Source: AC-32 sp963788215
GTDB taxonomy: Bacteria; Actinomycetota; Thermoleophilia; Gaiellales; Gaiellaceae
Assembly (NCBI GenBank): GCA_963788215.1
Contig: CAWBFX010000010.1
Location: 310,001 to 374,000 of the forward strand
Length of the DNA: 64,000 nt
Direction: 5' to 3'
Position numbers and translations under genes: made by a program
Shown: piece after piece, positions 29,227 to 43,905 of the stretch
Numbering within the stretch: the stretch's first letter is position 1
Layout of the letters: every line of letters starts with the position of its first letter
Notes under the pieces: model-generated
Database searches by the model: none
What the model saw: the letters and a program-made list of their open reading frames with translations, nothing else
What the model was told of the DNA's origin: nothing

Positions 29227-31003
29227 ATGCCCCCACGAATCCAGATCCAGGGCCTGAGCCCGCTGGTCGACTGCGGCCGCTACCCGGCGAAGGCCTGCCT
29301 CGGCGACGAGATCCGCGTCGAGGCGACGGTCTTCCGCGACGGCCACGAGGTGCTCGGCGCCGCGCTGAGGACGAAGCCGCCGGGCGCGACCCGCTGGCGC
29401 GAGACGCCGCTCCGCGAGCTCGGCAACGACCGCTTCGCCGCCACCTTCACGCCCGACGCCTGCGGCCGCTGGTGCTACCGGATCGAGGCGTGGGTCGACC
29501 CGGTGGCCTCCTTCCAGTGGGAGCTCCGGCGCAAGCTCGACGCCGGCCAGAAGGATCTCTCGAGCGAGCTCGCCGAGGGCGCGCTGCTGCTCGGCCGCGA
29601 CGAGCTGACCGCCGAGGAGGCGCTCGCCGCCGAGCCGAAGCTGCGTCTCGAGCGCACGAAGTCGCAGACGCTCGAGCTCAACGTCGACCGCGAGCTCGCG
29701 CGCTTCGGCGCCTGGTACGAGCTCTTCCCGCGCTCCTGGGGCGGCTTCGCCGGAGTCGAGCGGCAGCTCGAGCGGTTCGCCGAGCTCGGCTTCGACGTCC
29801 TCTACCTGCCGCCGATCCACCCGATCGGCAAGACGAACCGCAAGGGTCGCAACAACACGCTGAAGGCCGGCCCGAAAGACCCCGGCAGCCCGTGGGCGAT
29901 CGGCTCCGAGGAAGGCGGCCACACCGCGATCGAGCCCTCGCTCGGCAGCCAGAAGGACTTCGAGCGGCTGGTCGCGCGCGCCCGCGAGCACGGGATCGAG
30001 ATCGCGCTCGACTACGCAATTCAGTGCTCGCCCGACCACCCGTGGCTGAAGGAGCACCCCGAGTGGTTCCACCACCGGCCGGACGGGACGCTCAAGTACG
30101 CCGAGAACCCGCCCAAGCGCTACCAGGACATCTACAACGTCAACTTCGACAGCGAGGACCGCGAGGGCCTCTGGAACGCGCTGCGCGACGTGATGCTCTT
30201 CTGGGTCGAGCGCGGCGTCCGGGTCTTTCGCGTCGACAACCCGCACACGAAGCCCGTCCCGTTCTGGGAATGGCTGATCGCCGAGGTGCGTGAGCAGGAG
30301 CCGGAGCTCGTGCTGCTCTCGGAGGCGTTCACGAGGCCGGCGATGATGACGACCCTCGGCAAGGCCGGCTTCCAGCAGTCGTACACGTACTTCACCTGGA
30401 AGAACACGAAGGGCGAGCTCTACGAGCTGATGGACCAGCTGCTCGACTGGTCGGCGTTCCTCCGGCCGAACTTCTTCGCGAACACGCCCGACATCCTCCA
30501 CGAGTACCTCCAGCGCGGCGGCCGGCCCGGCCTTCGAGGCGCGGCTCGTCCTCGCGGCCACCCTCAGCCCGAGCTACGGGATCTACAGCGGCTTCGAGTC
30601 GTGCGAGAACCTCCCTGCCCACGCAGGCAGCGAGGAGTACCTCGACTCGGAGAAGTACGAGCTCAAGCAGCGGAAGCTCGACGGCGAGCTGCTCCCGCTC
30701 GTGCAGAAGCTGAACGCGATCCGCCGCGAGCACGCGGCGCTGCAGAGGCTCGAGAACGTGCGCTTCCTCGACACGGAGAACGAGCAGCTGGTCGCCTATG
30801 CCAAGGACGACGTGCTCGTCGTCGTCAACCTCGACCCGCTCGCCGCCCAGGAGGGCGTGACGGTGATCCCGGCCGCGCTCGGCCTGCCGCCGGCCTTCAC
30901 CGCCCGCGACCTCCTCGCCGAGGAGGACTACGCGTGGCGGATCGGGCGCAACTACGTCCGCCTCCCGCCCGGCGGCGCCCACCTCCTCCACGTGAAGCCA
31001 TGA
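29227..31003 (+). CDS. glgE: Alpha-1,4-glucan:maltose-1-phosphate maltosyltransferase (frame break)
   Basis: About 590 residues (GH13_3). An N-terminal beta-domain (about 1-110) is followed by a helical insert and the barrel starting GAWYELFPRSWGG. The nucleophile is Asp in FRVDNPHTKP and the acid is Glu in LLSEAFTRP; NTPDILHEYLQ lies before the break. It extends alpha-glucans using maltose-1-phosphate. One extra C in the run 30526-30528 splits it; coding resumes as AFEARLVLAATLSPSYGIYSG and ends at 31003. Its stop overlaps treS. Confidence 0.92.
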
Positions 31004-32661
31004 GCGAAGCTGGACACTGGTTCGAGTCGGATCCGACCTGGTTCAAGCACGCGGTCTTCTACGAGATCCACGTCCGCGGCTTCTTCGACGGCAACGGCGA
31101 CGGCATGGGCGACCTCCGCGGCGTGACCGAGAAGCTCGACTACCTCGAGTGGCTCGGGATCGACTGCATCTGGCTGCTCCCGATGTACCCCTCGCCGCTC
31201 CGCGACGGCGGCTACGACATCGCGGACTTCTACGACATCCATCCGGACTACGGCACCGTCGAGGACTTCCGCGCGTTCGTCGACGCGGCGCACCAGCGCC
31301 AGATCCGCGTGATCGCCGACCTGGTCATGAATCACACGTCTTCCGACCACCCGTGGTTCCAGGAGGCGCGCTCGTCGGCGGACTCGCCCAAGCGCGACTG
31401 GTACGTCTGGTCCGACACCGACGAGCGCTACGAGGACGCGCGCGTCATCTTCGTCGACACCGAGTCGTCGAACTGGACGTGGGACCCGGTCGCGGGCAAG
31501 TACTACTGGCACCGCTTCTTCTCGCACCAGCCCGACCTCAACTACGAGAGCCGAGAGGTGCAGGACGAGATGCTGCGCGTGCTGCGCTTCTGGCTCGAAC
31601 TCGGAATCGACGGCTTCCGGCTCGACGCGGTTCCCTACCTGTACGAGGCCGAGGGCACGAACTGCGAGAACCTCGACCCGACGCACGAGTACCTGAAGCG
31701 CGTGCGGGCCGAGGTCGACGCCGACTATCCAGACCGCGTGCTGCTCGCGGAGGCGAACCAGTGGCCCGAGGACGTCGTCGAGTACTTCGGCGACGGGGAC
31801 GAGTGCCACATGGCCTTTCAGTTCCCGATCATGCCGCGGATGTTCATGTCGCTCCGCCGCGAGGATGCGACGCCGATGTACGAGATCCTCGAGCGGACGC
31901 CGTCGATTCCGAACAACTGCCAGTGGGGCCTCTTCCTGCGGAACCACGACGAGCTGACGCTCGAGATGGTCACGGACGACGAGCGCGACTACATGTACAC
32001 GGAGTACGCCAAGGACCCGCGGATGAAGCTCAACCTCGGCATCCGCCGCCGGCTCGCGCCGCTGCTCGACAACGGGCGCGACGAGATCGAGCTGATGAAT
32101 GCGATCCTCTTCTCGCTGCCGGGTTCGCCGGTGCTCTATTACGGAGACGAGATCGGGATGGGCGACAACGTCTTCCTCGGCGACCGCGACGGCGTGCGCA
32201 CGCCGATGCACTGGACCGGCGACCGCAACGGGGGGTTCTCCAGGGCCGACTTCGCGCAGCTCTACCTGCCGCCGCTGATGGACCCGGTCTACGGCTACCA
32301 GTCGGTCAACGTCGAGGCCCAGCTGCGGACGCCGACCTCGCTCCTGCGCTGGCTGCACCGCTTCATCGAGCTGCGGAAGCAGCACCCGGTCTTCGGCCTC
32401 GGCACCTACGAGCCGTGCCGTCCGTCGAACCCGCGGATCTTCGCGCACGTGCGCCGCTGGGAGGAGGAAGTCGTCCTCTGCGCGCACAACCTCGCGCGGA
32501 GCCCCCAGGCGGCCGAGCTCGACCTGGCAGAGTTCGCCGGGCTGGTGCCCGAGGAGATGTTCGGCCAGACGCGCTTTCCGCGCATCGGGGAGCTGCCCTA
32601 CCTGCTCACGTTCGGCGGGCGCGGCTTCTACTGGTTCCGGCTCGTGGAGGACGAGTCGTGA
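31000..32661 (+). CDS. treS: Trehalose synthase (maltose-trehalose isomerase)
   Basis: 553 residues of GH13_16. The typical start is WFKHAVFYEIHVRGFFDGNG; the nucleophile Asp is in DGFRLDAVPYL, the acid Glu in LLAEANQWPEDV, and RNHDELTLEMV completes the triad. It interconverts maltose and trehalose, feeding maltose to the maltokinase encoded next. ATGA and GTGA overlaps tie it to glgE and mak. Confidence 0.95.
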   Translation: MSEAGHWFESDPTWFKHAVFYEIHVRGFFDGNGDGMGDLRGVTEKLDYLEWLGIDCIWLLPMYPSPLRDGGYDIADFYDIHPDYGTVEDFRAFVDAAHQRQIRVIADLVMNHTSSDHPWFQEARSSADSPKRDWYVWSDTDERYEDARVIFVDTESSNWTWDPVAGKYYWHRFFSHQPDLNYESREVQDEMLRVLRFWLELGIDGFRLDAVPYLYEAEGTNCENLDPTHEYLKRVRAEVDADYPDRVLLAEANQWPEDVVEYFGDGDECHMAFQFPIMPRMFMSLRREDATPMYEILERTPSIPNNCQWGLFLRNHDELTLEMVTDDERDYMYTEYAKDPRMKLNLGIRRRLAPLLDNGRDEIELMNAILFSLPGSPVLYYGDEIGMGDNVFLGDRDGVRTPMHWTGDRNGGFSRADFAQLYLPPLMDPVYGYQSVNVEAQLRTPTSLLRWLHRFIELRKQHPVFGLGTYEPCRPSNPRIFAHVRRWEEEVVLCAHNLARSPQAAELDLAEFAGLVPEEMFGQTRFPRIGELPYLLTFGGRGFYWFRLVEDES

Positions 32662-34031
32662 GTCTGCGTGAGGTCGTCCTGGGCCTCGGCGAGGAGGAGC
32701 TGCGGGAGTTCGTGCTCGGGCAGCGCTGGTACGGCTCGAAGGCCGAGGAAGTCGCGCAGGTGGGCGTCGTGGAGGCCGTCCCGCTCTCGGAGGAGCTTGC
32801 GCTGGCGATCGTCGAAGTGCGCTTCGCGAGCGGGACGCACGAGCTCTACAACCTGCCGGTCGGCGTCCGGCGCGGCGGTGCCGGGTTCGCGCAGGCAGAC
32901 GGCCTCTCGGTCGTCGACGCGCTCGACGATCCGGAGCTCGTGCTCGCGCTGGTCGACCTCATGCACTCGCAGGCGAAGGTCGGGCACGAGGGCGGTGAGC
33001 TGCAGTTCTGCACGGCCGGTGGGATCGTCGAGGACGTCGGCGAGGCGAGCCAGGTGCGGCCGATGGGCAGCGAGCAGTCGAACACGTCCGTCGTGCTCGA
33101 CGAGGAGCTCGTGCTCAAGGTCTACCGCCGGCTGGAGGCGGGCGTGAACCCGGAGCTCGAGCTGCTGCGCTTTCTGACCGAGCGCGGGTTCCCGTCGATC
33201 GCCTCGCTCGAGGGCTGGGCTGCGCACCACGGGCAGCCGCTCGACGCGACGCTCGCGATCCTCCAGCAGTTTGTCCACGGCCAAGCCGACGGCTGGGCGC
33301 TCGCATTGGCCGATCTCGAGGCCGGAGGGGACGGGTTCGTCGAGCGGGTGCGGCGGCTCGGCGAGGTGACCGGCGCGATGCACAGCGTCCTCGCCTCCGA
33401 CGCGACCGATCCCGCGTTTTGTCCGGAGGAGCCGAGCGGTGAGTCGCTCGCCCTGGTGGTCGCGCGGATCGACGAGGAGATCGAGCAGGTCTTTGCGTCG
33501 CTCCCGGACGAGCCCGAGCTCGAGCCGATCGCCGGCCGCGGTGACGAGCTGCGCGACGAGCTGCGCGCCATCGGGCAGAGTGGGCCTCTGGGACGCCTGA
33601 TCCGCCACCACGGCGACTACCACCTCGGCCAGGTGCTGTGGACGGAGGCCGGCGACTGGGTCGTGCTCGACTTCGAGGGTGAGCCCGCCCGGCCGCTGCG
33701 CGAGCGGCGCCACAAGCGCTCGCCGCTGCGCGACGTCGCCGGGATGCTGCGTTCGTTCTCGTACGCGGCCAGCGCCTCCGAGCTCGAGCGGGGCGTCGAG
33801 CCCCCGGCGGGTTGGGAGGAACACGTGCGCTCCGAGTTTCTCGCCGGCTACCTCGGCGAGGTCGACCCGGCGATCGTCCCGAGCGGCGACGCGCTCGAGC
33901 GGCGGCTGCAGCTGTTCGAGCTCGAGAAGGCGCTGTACGAGCTCCACTACGAGCTCGGCCACCGCCCCGACTGGGTCCGCGTCCCCGTCGCGGGGATCCT
34001 GCAGCTCCTGGAGAGGGCGGCGACAGCATGA
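32658..34031 (+). CDS. mak: Maltokinase
   Basis: 457 residues. The N-terminal cap LGQRWYGSK leads to a phosphotransferase fold with the ATP lysine in LVLKVYRRLEAG, the catalytic loop HHGDYHLGQVLW, the metal Asp in VVLDFEGEPARPL, and RSPLRDVAGMLRSF. It phosphorylates maltose to maltose-1-phosphate for GlgE. The GTG start overlaps the treS stop. The gap after it is the only non-overlapping junction of the operon and holds two palindromic repeats. Confidence 0.93.
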   Translation: MSLREVVLGLGEEELREFVLGQRWYGSKAEEVAQVGVVEAVPLSEELALAIVEVRFASGTHELYNLPVGVRRGGAGFAQADGLSVVDALDDPELVLALVDLMHSQAKVGHEGGELQFCTAGGIVEDVGEASQVRPMGSEQSNTSVVLDEELVLKVYRRLEAGVNPELELLRFLTERGFPSIASLEGWAAHHGQPLDATLAILQQFVHGQADGWALALADLEAGGDGFVERVRRLGEVTGAMHSVLASDATDPAFCPEEPSGESLALVVARIDEEIEQVFASLPDEPELEPIAGRGDELRDELRAIGQSGPLGRLIRHHGDYHLGQVLWTEAGDWVVLDFEGEPARPLRERRHKRSPLRDVAGMLRSFSYAASASELERGVEPPAGWEEHVRSEFLAGYLGEVDPAIVPSGDALERRLQLFELEKALYELHYELGHRPDWVRVPVAGILQLLERAATA

Positions 34032-34051
34032 ACGGCGCCGGTGTCCTCAAG

Positions 34052-34084
34052 CGACACGTCCGGGGCCAGGCCCGGGACGTGTCC
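34052..34084. repeat. Dispersed palindromic repeat, copy 4
   Basis: A near-perfect palindrome, cgacacgtccgggg then ccagg then cccgggacgtgtcc, starting 21 bp after the mak stop. One arm has a one-base slip (gggacg for ggacg). Confidence 0.8.
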
Positions 34085-34163
34085 AGAACGGACAGCAGCG
34101 CGTGGAGACAAGCCGAAACCAAGGAATCCAACGCGGTGCGGCCTCCCCGCGACCGCGACCGGA

Positions 34164-34200
34164 ACGGCCATGTCCGGTGCCAGGCCCCGGACCTGGCCGT
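34164..34200. repeat. Dispersed palindromic repeat, copy 5
   Basis: Arms acggccatgtccggtgcc and ggccccggacctggccgt pair imperfectly around the centre. It ends 12 bp before the glgB start codon, where a hairpin could mask the ribosome site. Confidence 0.75.
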
Positions 34201-34212
34201 TGGGGCCACGGC

Positions 34213-36374
<2,162 letters not shown>

Positions 36375-36378
<4 letters not shown>

Positions 36379-37891
36379 GCGTTCGGACCCTGCCCCTGCT
36401 CGGCGCCCTCCCGCGCGAAGACGCGACGTGCTTCCGGGTGTGGGCGCCCGAGGCGGAGCGGGTGCGCGTCCACGGCCACGACCTCGAGCGCGGAGAGGAC
36501 GGCGTCTGGGAGGCCGAGCTCGAGCTGCCGCCCGGCAGCGACTACCGCTACGAGCTCGACGGGCGCGAATGGCCCGACCCGTACTCCCGCTTCCAGCCGG
36601 AGGGGGTGCGCGGCCCTTCGCGGGTCGTCGACACGGGCGCGTTCCGCTGGACCGACGCCGGCTGGCCCGGCCTGACGCTCTCGGAGCTGGTGATCTACGA
36701 GCTCCACGTCGGCACCTTCAGCGCCGAGGGCACCTTCGACGGCGTCATCCGCTACCTCGACGAGCTGCGAGAGCTCGGCGTGACCGCGATCGAGCTGATG
36801 CCCGTCGCGACCTTCCCCGGCAACCGCGGGTGGGGGTACGACGGTCTCTACGCGTACGCGCCGCACCCGGCGTACGGCGGCCCCGAGGGCCTCGCCCGGC
36901 TCGTCGATGCGGCCCACGCGGCCGGCCTCGGGGTGATCCTCGACGTCGTCTACAACCACCTCGGCCCCGGCTCCGAGGCGATCGCCGCCTTCGGCCCCTA
37001 CTTCACCGACCGTCACGACACCTTCTGGGGCGACGCGATCGACTACTCGCAGCGAGGCGTGCGCGAGTGGGCGATCCAGAACGCCTGCCTCTGGGTGCGC
37101 GACTACTACGTCGACGGCCTGCGTCTCGACGCCGTCCACGCGGTCTTCGACGACTCGCCCCAGCACGTCCTAGCCGAGCTCGCCGAGCGCGTCCGCGAGG
37201 AGAACCCGCGCGCGCTCGTCATCTCCGAGATGGGCCACGACGACTTCCGGCCGATCGAAGAGTGGGGCCACGACGCGCAGTGGCTCGACCGGCTCCACCA
37301 CGAGCTGCACGTGCTCCTGACCGGCGAGCGCGACGGCTACTACGAGGAGTTCGGCTCCCTCGAAGGCGCTGAAGCGTGAGCTCGACCGGCAGCCGGCCGA
37401 GCGCCTCGTCGTCTGCGCCCAGAACCATGACCAGGTCGGCAACCGCGCCGTCGGCGACCGGCTTCCGCCCGACAAGCTGCGCGTCGCGGCCGCCTGCGTC
37501 CTGTTCGCGCCGCAGACGCCGCTCCTGTTCATGGGCGAGGAGTACGGCGAGCGCCGCCCGTTCCAGTTCTTCACGGACCACATCGACCCCGGCGATCGCG
37601 GAGGCGACGCGCGAGGGACGCAAGCGCGAGTTCGAGCGCTTCGCAGCCTTCAGCGGCGAGGACGTGCCGGACCCGCAGGACGCCGCGACCTTCGAGCGCT
37701 CGAAGCTCGACCGCACGCACAGCGACGAGGATCTGCGCGGCTTCTACCGCGAGCTGCTCGCCCTCCGCCGCGAGCTCCCGCGCGAGGCGGAGGTCACCGT
37801 CGACGAGAGGGCGCGCACGCTCACCGTCCGGCGGGGAGCCGTCGAGCTGCACGCCGACTTCGCCAACACCACGGTCGAGCTCCGCCGGTGA
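36375..37891 (+). CDS. treZ: Malto-oligosyltrehalose trehalohydrolase (two frame breaks)
   Basis: About 505 residues, slightly short for the family (usually 550-600). A CBM48 region CFRVWAPEAERVRVHG is followed by the GH13_10 barrel, with nucleophile Asp in GLRLDAVHAVFDDSP, acid Glu in VISEMGHDD and QNHDQVGNRAVGDR. It releases trehalose from maltooligosyl-trehalose made by TreY. Frame breaks fall in the C-run 37357-37359 (EEFGS then SKALKREL) and the C-run 37587-37590 (HIDP then AIAEATREGR), each explained by one extra C. It overlaps glgB and glgX by 4 bp. Confidence 0.9.
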
Positions 37892-40005
37892 CGCAGGTCT
37901 GGCCGGGCGCGCCGTTCCCCCTCGGCGCGATCTGGGACGGCGAGGGGACGAACTTCTCGATCTTCAGCGAGCACGGCGAGCGGGTCGAGCTCTGCCTCTT
38001 CGACGAGAGCGGCCGCGAGGAGCGGGTGGCGTTACCGGAGCGCACGGCGTACAACTGGCACGGCTACCTCCCCGGGATCGGCCCCGGACAGCGCTACGGC
38101 TTTCGCGTCCACGGCCCCTACGAGCCGGCACGGGGCCTCCGCTTCAACCCGTCGAAGCTCCTGATCGACCCCTACGCGAAGGCGATCGACGGCACCGTCG
38201 ACTGGGGCGCCGCCAACGTCCTCCCGTACGTCCCGACCGGCGCGGACGACGCCGACCTCGAGGCCGACGACGAAGACGACGCCGCAGCGATCCCGAAGTG
38301 CATCGTGGTCGACCCGTCCTTCGACTGGGAGGACGACCAGCCGGCCGAACACGCCCTGGACCTCGACCGTCATCTACGAGACCCACGTGAAGGGCTTCAC
38401 GCAGCGCCTCGACCCGCTGCCCGAGGAACTGCGCGGCACGTACGCGGGCCTCGCCTCCGACGAGGCGATCGAGCACCTGACCGCCCTCGGCGTGACCGCG
38501 GTCGAGCTCCTGCCGGTGCACCACATCGTCGACGAGAGCTTCCTCGTCGAGCGCGGCCTGACCAACTACTGGGGGTACAGCTCGATCGGCTACTTCGCGC
38601 CGCACGCCGCCTACTCCGCGAGCGGAACCGGCGGTGAGCAGGTCAACGAGTTCAGGGGCATGGTCAAGGCGCTGCACCGGGCCGGGATCGAGGTGATCCT
38701 CGACGTCGTCTACAACCACACCGCGGAGGGCAACCACCTAGGCCCGATGCTCGCTTTCAAGGGCGTGGACAACGCGTCGTACTACCGGCTTTCGCCCGAC
38801 GAACCGCGCCACTACGTCGACTTCACCGGCACTGGCAACTCGCTCAACCCGGTGCACCCGAGCGTCCTGCGGTTGATCATGGACTCGCTTCGCTACTGGG
38901 CGGTCGACTGCCGCGTCGACGGCTTCCGCTTCGATCTCGCCGCCGCGCTCGCCCGGGAGTTCTGGGATGTCGACCGGCTCTCGGCGTTCTTCGACGTCAT
39001 CCACCAGGACCCGGTGCTCTCGCAGACGAAGCTGATCGCCGAGCCGTGGGACGTCGGCCCGGGCGGCTACCAGGTCGGCAACTTCCCGGTGCTCTGGACC
39101 GAATGGAACGGCATCTACCGAGACGAGATGCGGGACTTCTGGCGCGGCGCCTCGAACGGCGTCGGCGAGTTCGCGGCGCGCCTCACCGGCTCGAGCGACC
39201 TCTACGCCGAGGACGGCCGCCGCCCGGTCGCGTCGATCAACTTCGTCACCGCGCACGACGGCTTCACCTTGCGTGACCTCGTCTCCTACAACGAGAAGCA
39301 CAACGAGGCGAACCTCGAGGACAACCGCGACGGCACCGACGACAACCGCTCCTGGAACTGCGGCGCGGAGGGAGAGACGAACGACCCGGAGGTGCTCGAG
39401 CTGCGGGCCCGCCAGCAGCGGAACTTCCTCGCGACCCTGCTCCTGTCCCAGGGTGTGCCGATGCTGCTGGGCGGCGACGAGCTCTGCCGCACGCAGCGCG
39501 GCAACAACAACGCGTGGTGCCAGGACAACGAGCTCTCGTGGTTCGCCTGGGAGCTCGGCGACACCGGCCGCGAGCTCCTCGAGTTCACCCGGAGGCTGAT
39601 CTTCATGCGCCGCCACCACCCGGTCTTCCGGCGGCGCTTCTTCCTGCGCGGGACGAGCGTCACCGGCTCGGGCTTGCCTGACGTCTGGTGGTTCCGCCCG
39701 GACGGCCGGCGGATGACGCGGCGGGACTGGCAGAACGGGGAGCTGCGCCATCTCGGGGTCTTCCTCAACGGCGACGAGCTCAACGAGACGACCTCGCGCG
39801 GCGAGCGGATCGCCGACGAGTCGTTCCTGCTGCTCTTCAACGCGCACCACGAGCCCGTCACGTTCGTGCTGCCGACGAGGCGGTTCGGCGCGCGCTGGAA
39901 GCTCGAGCTCTCGACGGCGGACCCGCACGCGGACGAGTCGTCCTTCGCGGCGCGGGAGCCCGTCGAGCTCGAGTCGCGGTCCCTGCTGGTTCTGCGGCGC
40001 GGCTG

Positions 40006-40009
<4 letters not shown>
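37888..40009 (+). CDS. glgX: Glycogen debranching enzyme GlgX (frame break)
   Basis: About 706 residues, the normal size. The opening PGAPFPLGAIWDGEGTNFSIF is typical of GlgX/isoamylase. The nucleophile Asp is in GFRFDLAAALARE, the acid Glu in LIAEPWDVGPGGYQVGNFP, and VTAHDGFTLRDLVSYN and NNAWCQDNELSW follow. It hydrolyses alpha-1,6 branches, giving linear chains for TreY. One extra C near 38341-38342 shifts the frame before TPWTSTVIYETHVKGFT. GTGA overlaps link it to treZ and treY. Confidence 0.93.
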
Positions 40010-41816
<1,807 letters not shown>

Positions 41817-41832
<16 letters not shown>

Positions 41833-42383
41833 ACCTGCACGACGACGCCGTCGGGGCCGACGGTCCGGCTCGAGGCGAGCTTGAACTTCAGCCGGTCGAT
41901 GCCGTCCGGGAACACGCGCCTGCCGCGGCCGAGGATGGTCGGGAAGACCATCAGCCGCAGCTCGTCGACCAGGTCGGCGCCGAGCAGCGTCTCGACGAGC
42001 GTGCCGCTCCCGGCGACGAGGACGGTGCCGTCGGTCTCCTCCTTGAGCTTCGAGATCCTGTCGGCGACGTCGTTCGAGATCACGGTCGTGTTCTGCCACT
42101 CCGGCTCGGTGAGCGTCGTCGAGACGACGTACTTGGGGTCGTTGTTCAGCTTCTCCGCGAACGGCCCCTCGCGCGACGGCCACGCCGCCGCGAAGCCTTC
42201 GTAGGTGACTCGCCCGAGGAGCTGCACCTCGGCTTCCATCAGCTCGTCGAGCTTGAACTGGTTGCCGTCGTCTCCGCGGTCGTACTCGAAGGTCCACCCA
42301 CCGTACTCGTAGTCCTCGGCGCCGCCCGGATCCTCGAAGACGCCGTCGATCGAGACGAACTCGGTCACGACCAGCTTGCCCAT
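41817..42383 (-). CDS. Dihydrofolate reductase-like protein (RibD C-terminal family)
   Basis: 188 residues. The pattern VVTEFVSIDGVFEDPGG, LLGRVTYEGFAAAWPS, KYVVSTTLTEPEWQNTTVI, VLVAGSGTLVETLLGADLVDELRLMVFPTILGRGRRVF identifies the RibD_C/DHFR-like NADPH-binding family found widely as YyaP/YwjB homologs. The true substrate is unknown and it is not expected to replace FolA. It is convergent with treY. Confidence 0.85.
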
Positions 42384-42458
42384 TTCGATCTCCTCTCCCG
42401 CTCAGATTGACCCACGCGGGTCATGGTGGCAGGCCCCGTCGCCTGCCAGGATCCTGCC

Positions 42459-42665
42459 ATGGACCTTGGCGACGGAACCCCCTTCTCGTTCGGCGACGCC
42501 TCGGATAGGCGCCGCTTCCGTATCGCTTACGCGCTTCAGTCGATCGAGGACGCGCTGCTGTTGCTCGACCCGCTCCCCGCAGAGGGGATCGAGGTTCGAG
42601 CCCTGCAGCGCGTCCGCGACGACCTTTCGATTCTCGTCCGGGCGGAGGCAGTCGAGCACCATTGA
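42459..42665 (+). CDS. Small hypothetical protein
   Basis: 68 residues if ATG 42459 is used; an upstream ATG at 42423 would give 80. It is predicted mostly helical (RRFRIAYALQSIEDALLLLDPLP), soluble, with no recognised family. It fills the gap between two minus-strand genes, with its own downstream convergent neighbour 17 bp away. Composition is like its neighbours, but the reality of the gene is uncertain. Confidence 0.4.
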   Translation: MDLGDGTPFSFGDASDRRRFRIAYALQSIEDALLLLDPLPAEGIEVRALQRVRDDLSILVRAEAVEHH

Positions 42666-42681
42666 CGGCCCGGCTTCGGTC

Positions 42682-43788
42682 TCAGCCGAAGTCGATCACG
42701 CTGCGGATGCCGTCCTGGGCTTCCATCAGCTCGAAGCCGCGGTTGACCTCGTCCAGCGTGAGCTTGTGCGAGACGAAGGGCTCGACGTCGATCTCCCCTG
42801 CCAGCCAGCGGTCGACGAACTGAGGAACCTGGTCGCGGCCCTTGCAGCCGCCGAACGACGAGCCGGCCACGCGGCGCCCGGTGATCAGGAAGCGCGGCAC
42901 GATGTCGACGGTCTCGCCCTTTCCCGCGACGCCGGCGATCGTAGCCAGGCCCCAGCCCATCCGGGCCGACTCGACCGCCTGCCGCATGACGGCGACGTTC
43001 CCGGTGGCCTCGAAGGTGTAGTCGGCGCCGAACCCGCGGGTCATTTCGAGGATCTGCTGCACGGTGTCGGGCCCGCCGACGAGCGTGTCCGTCGCGCCCT
43101 GGCCGCGCGCCAGCTCCAGCCGGTCCTCGGAGAGGTCGACGCAGACGACCCGCTCGGCGCCCTGCAGCCGGCAGCCGGCGACCGCGCCGAGCCCGACCAT
43201 GCCCGCGCCGAAGACGACGCACGTCGAGCCCGCCTCGACCTTGGCCGTGTTGATCGCCGCCCCGAGCCCGGTAGAAAGGCCACAGGCGAACAGGCAGGCT
43301 CGGTCTAGCGGCGCGTCCTTGCTGACGTTCGCGAGCGCGATCTCGGGCATGACGGTGTATTCCGCGAAGGTCGAGCAGCCCATGAAGTGCCGGATCGGCT
43401 CTCCGTCTCGCGCGAGCCGCGTCGTCCCGTCCGGGAGAAAGCCGAGGCCCTGCTGCTCGCGGATCGCGAGGCAGAGGTTCGTCCGCTGGTCGCGGCAGTG
43501 CTCGCACTCGCGGCACTGAGGCGAGAAGAGCGTCACCACGTGATCGCCTTCTGCGACAGAGGTGACTCCCGCGCCGACCTTCTCTACGACGCCGGCCCCT
43601 TCGTGCCCGAGCACGGCCGGCGAGTAGCCGGACGGATCAGCGCCCGAGGCGGTGTAGAGGTCCGTGTGGCAGACGCCGCAGGCGACGAGCCGAACGAGCA
43701 CCTCCCCGGCCTTCGGCTCGGCCAGATCGAGCTCCTGAACCTCGAGCGGCTCGCCGAACTGCTCCAGCACGGCAGCGCGAATCTTCAT
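42682..43788 (-). CDS. Zinc-dependent alcohol dehydrogenase, class III-like
   Basis: 368 residues of the medium-chain dehydrogenase family. Catalytic zinc ligands are in CGVCHTDLYT and GHEGAG; the structural zinc tetra-Cys is PQCRECEHCRDQRTNLC. FMGCSTFAEYTVM and the Rossmann motif VFGAGMVGLGAVAGCRLQGA are of the class III (thiol-dependent formaldehyde dehydrogenase) or NDMA-type ADH subgroup. A role in formaldehyde oxidation to formate would suit the C1 genes in this window but is inference. Confidence 0.85.
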   Translation of the reverse strand: MKIRAAVLEQFGEPLEVQELDLAEPKAGEVLVRLVACGVCHTDLYTASGADPSGYSPAVLGHEGAGVVEKVGAGVTSVAEGDHVVTLFSPQCRECEHCRDQRTNLCLAIREQQGLGFLPDGTTRLARDGEPIRHFMGCSTFAEYTVMPEIALANVSKDAPLDRACLFACGLSTGLGAAINTAKVEAGSTCVVFGAGMVGLGAVAGCRLQGAERVVCVDLSEDRLELARGQGATDTLVGGPDTVQQILEMTRGFGADYTFEATGNVAVMRQAVESARMGWGLATIAGVAGKGETVDIVPRFLITGRRVAGSSFGGCKGRDQVPQFVDRWLAGEIDVEPFVSHKLTLDEVNRGFELMEAQDGIRSVIDFG

Positions 43789-43905
43789 GGGCCGATCCTA
43801 GTGGGACTCAGGTAGCCGCAGAGACGCGCTCCATCATCTCTTTCGGGCGATGCAACCGCCGCGCGTCGCTGTGACCGTGAGCCGACGCGACGAGGGGAGC
43901 ATCCG

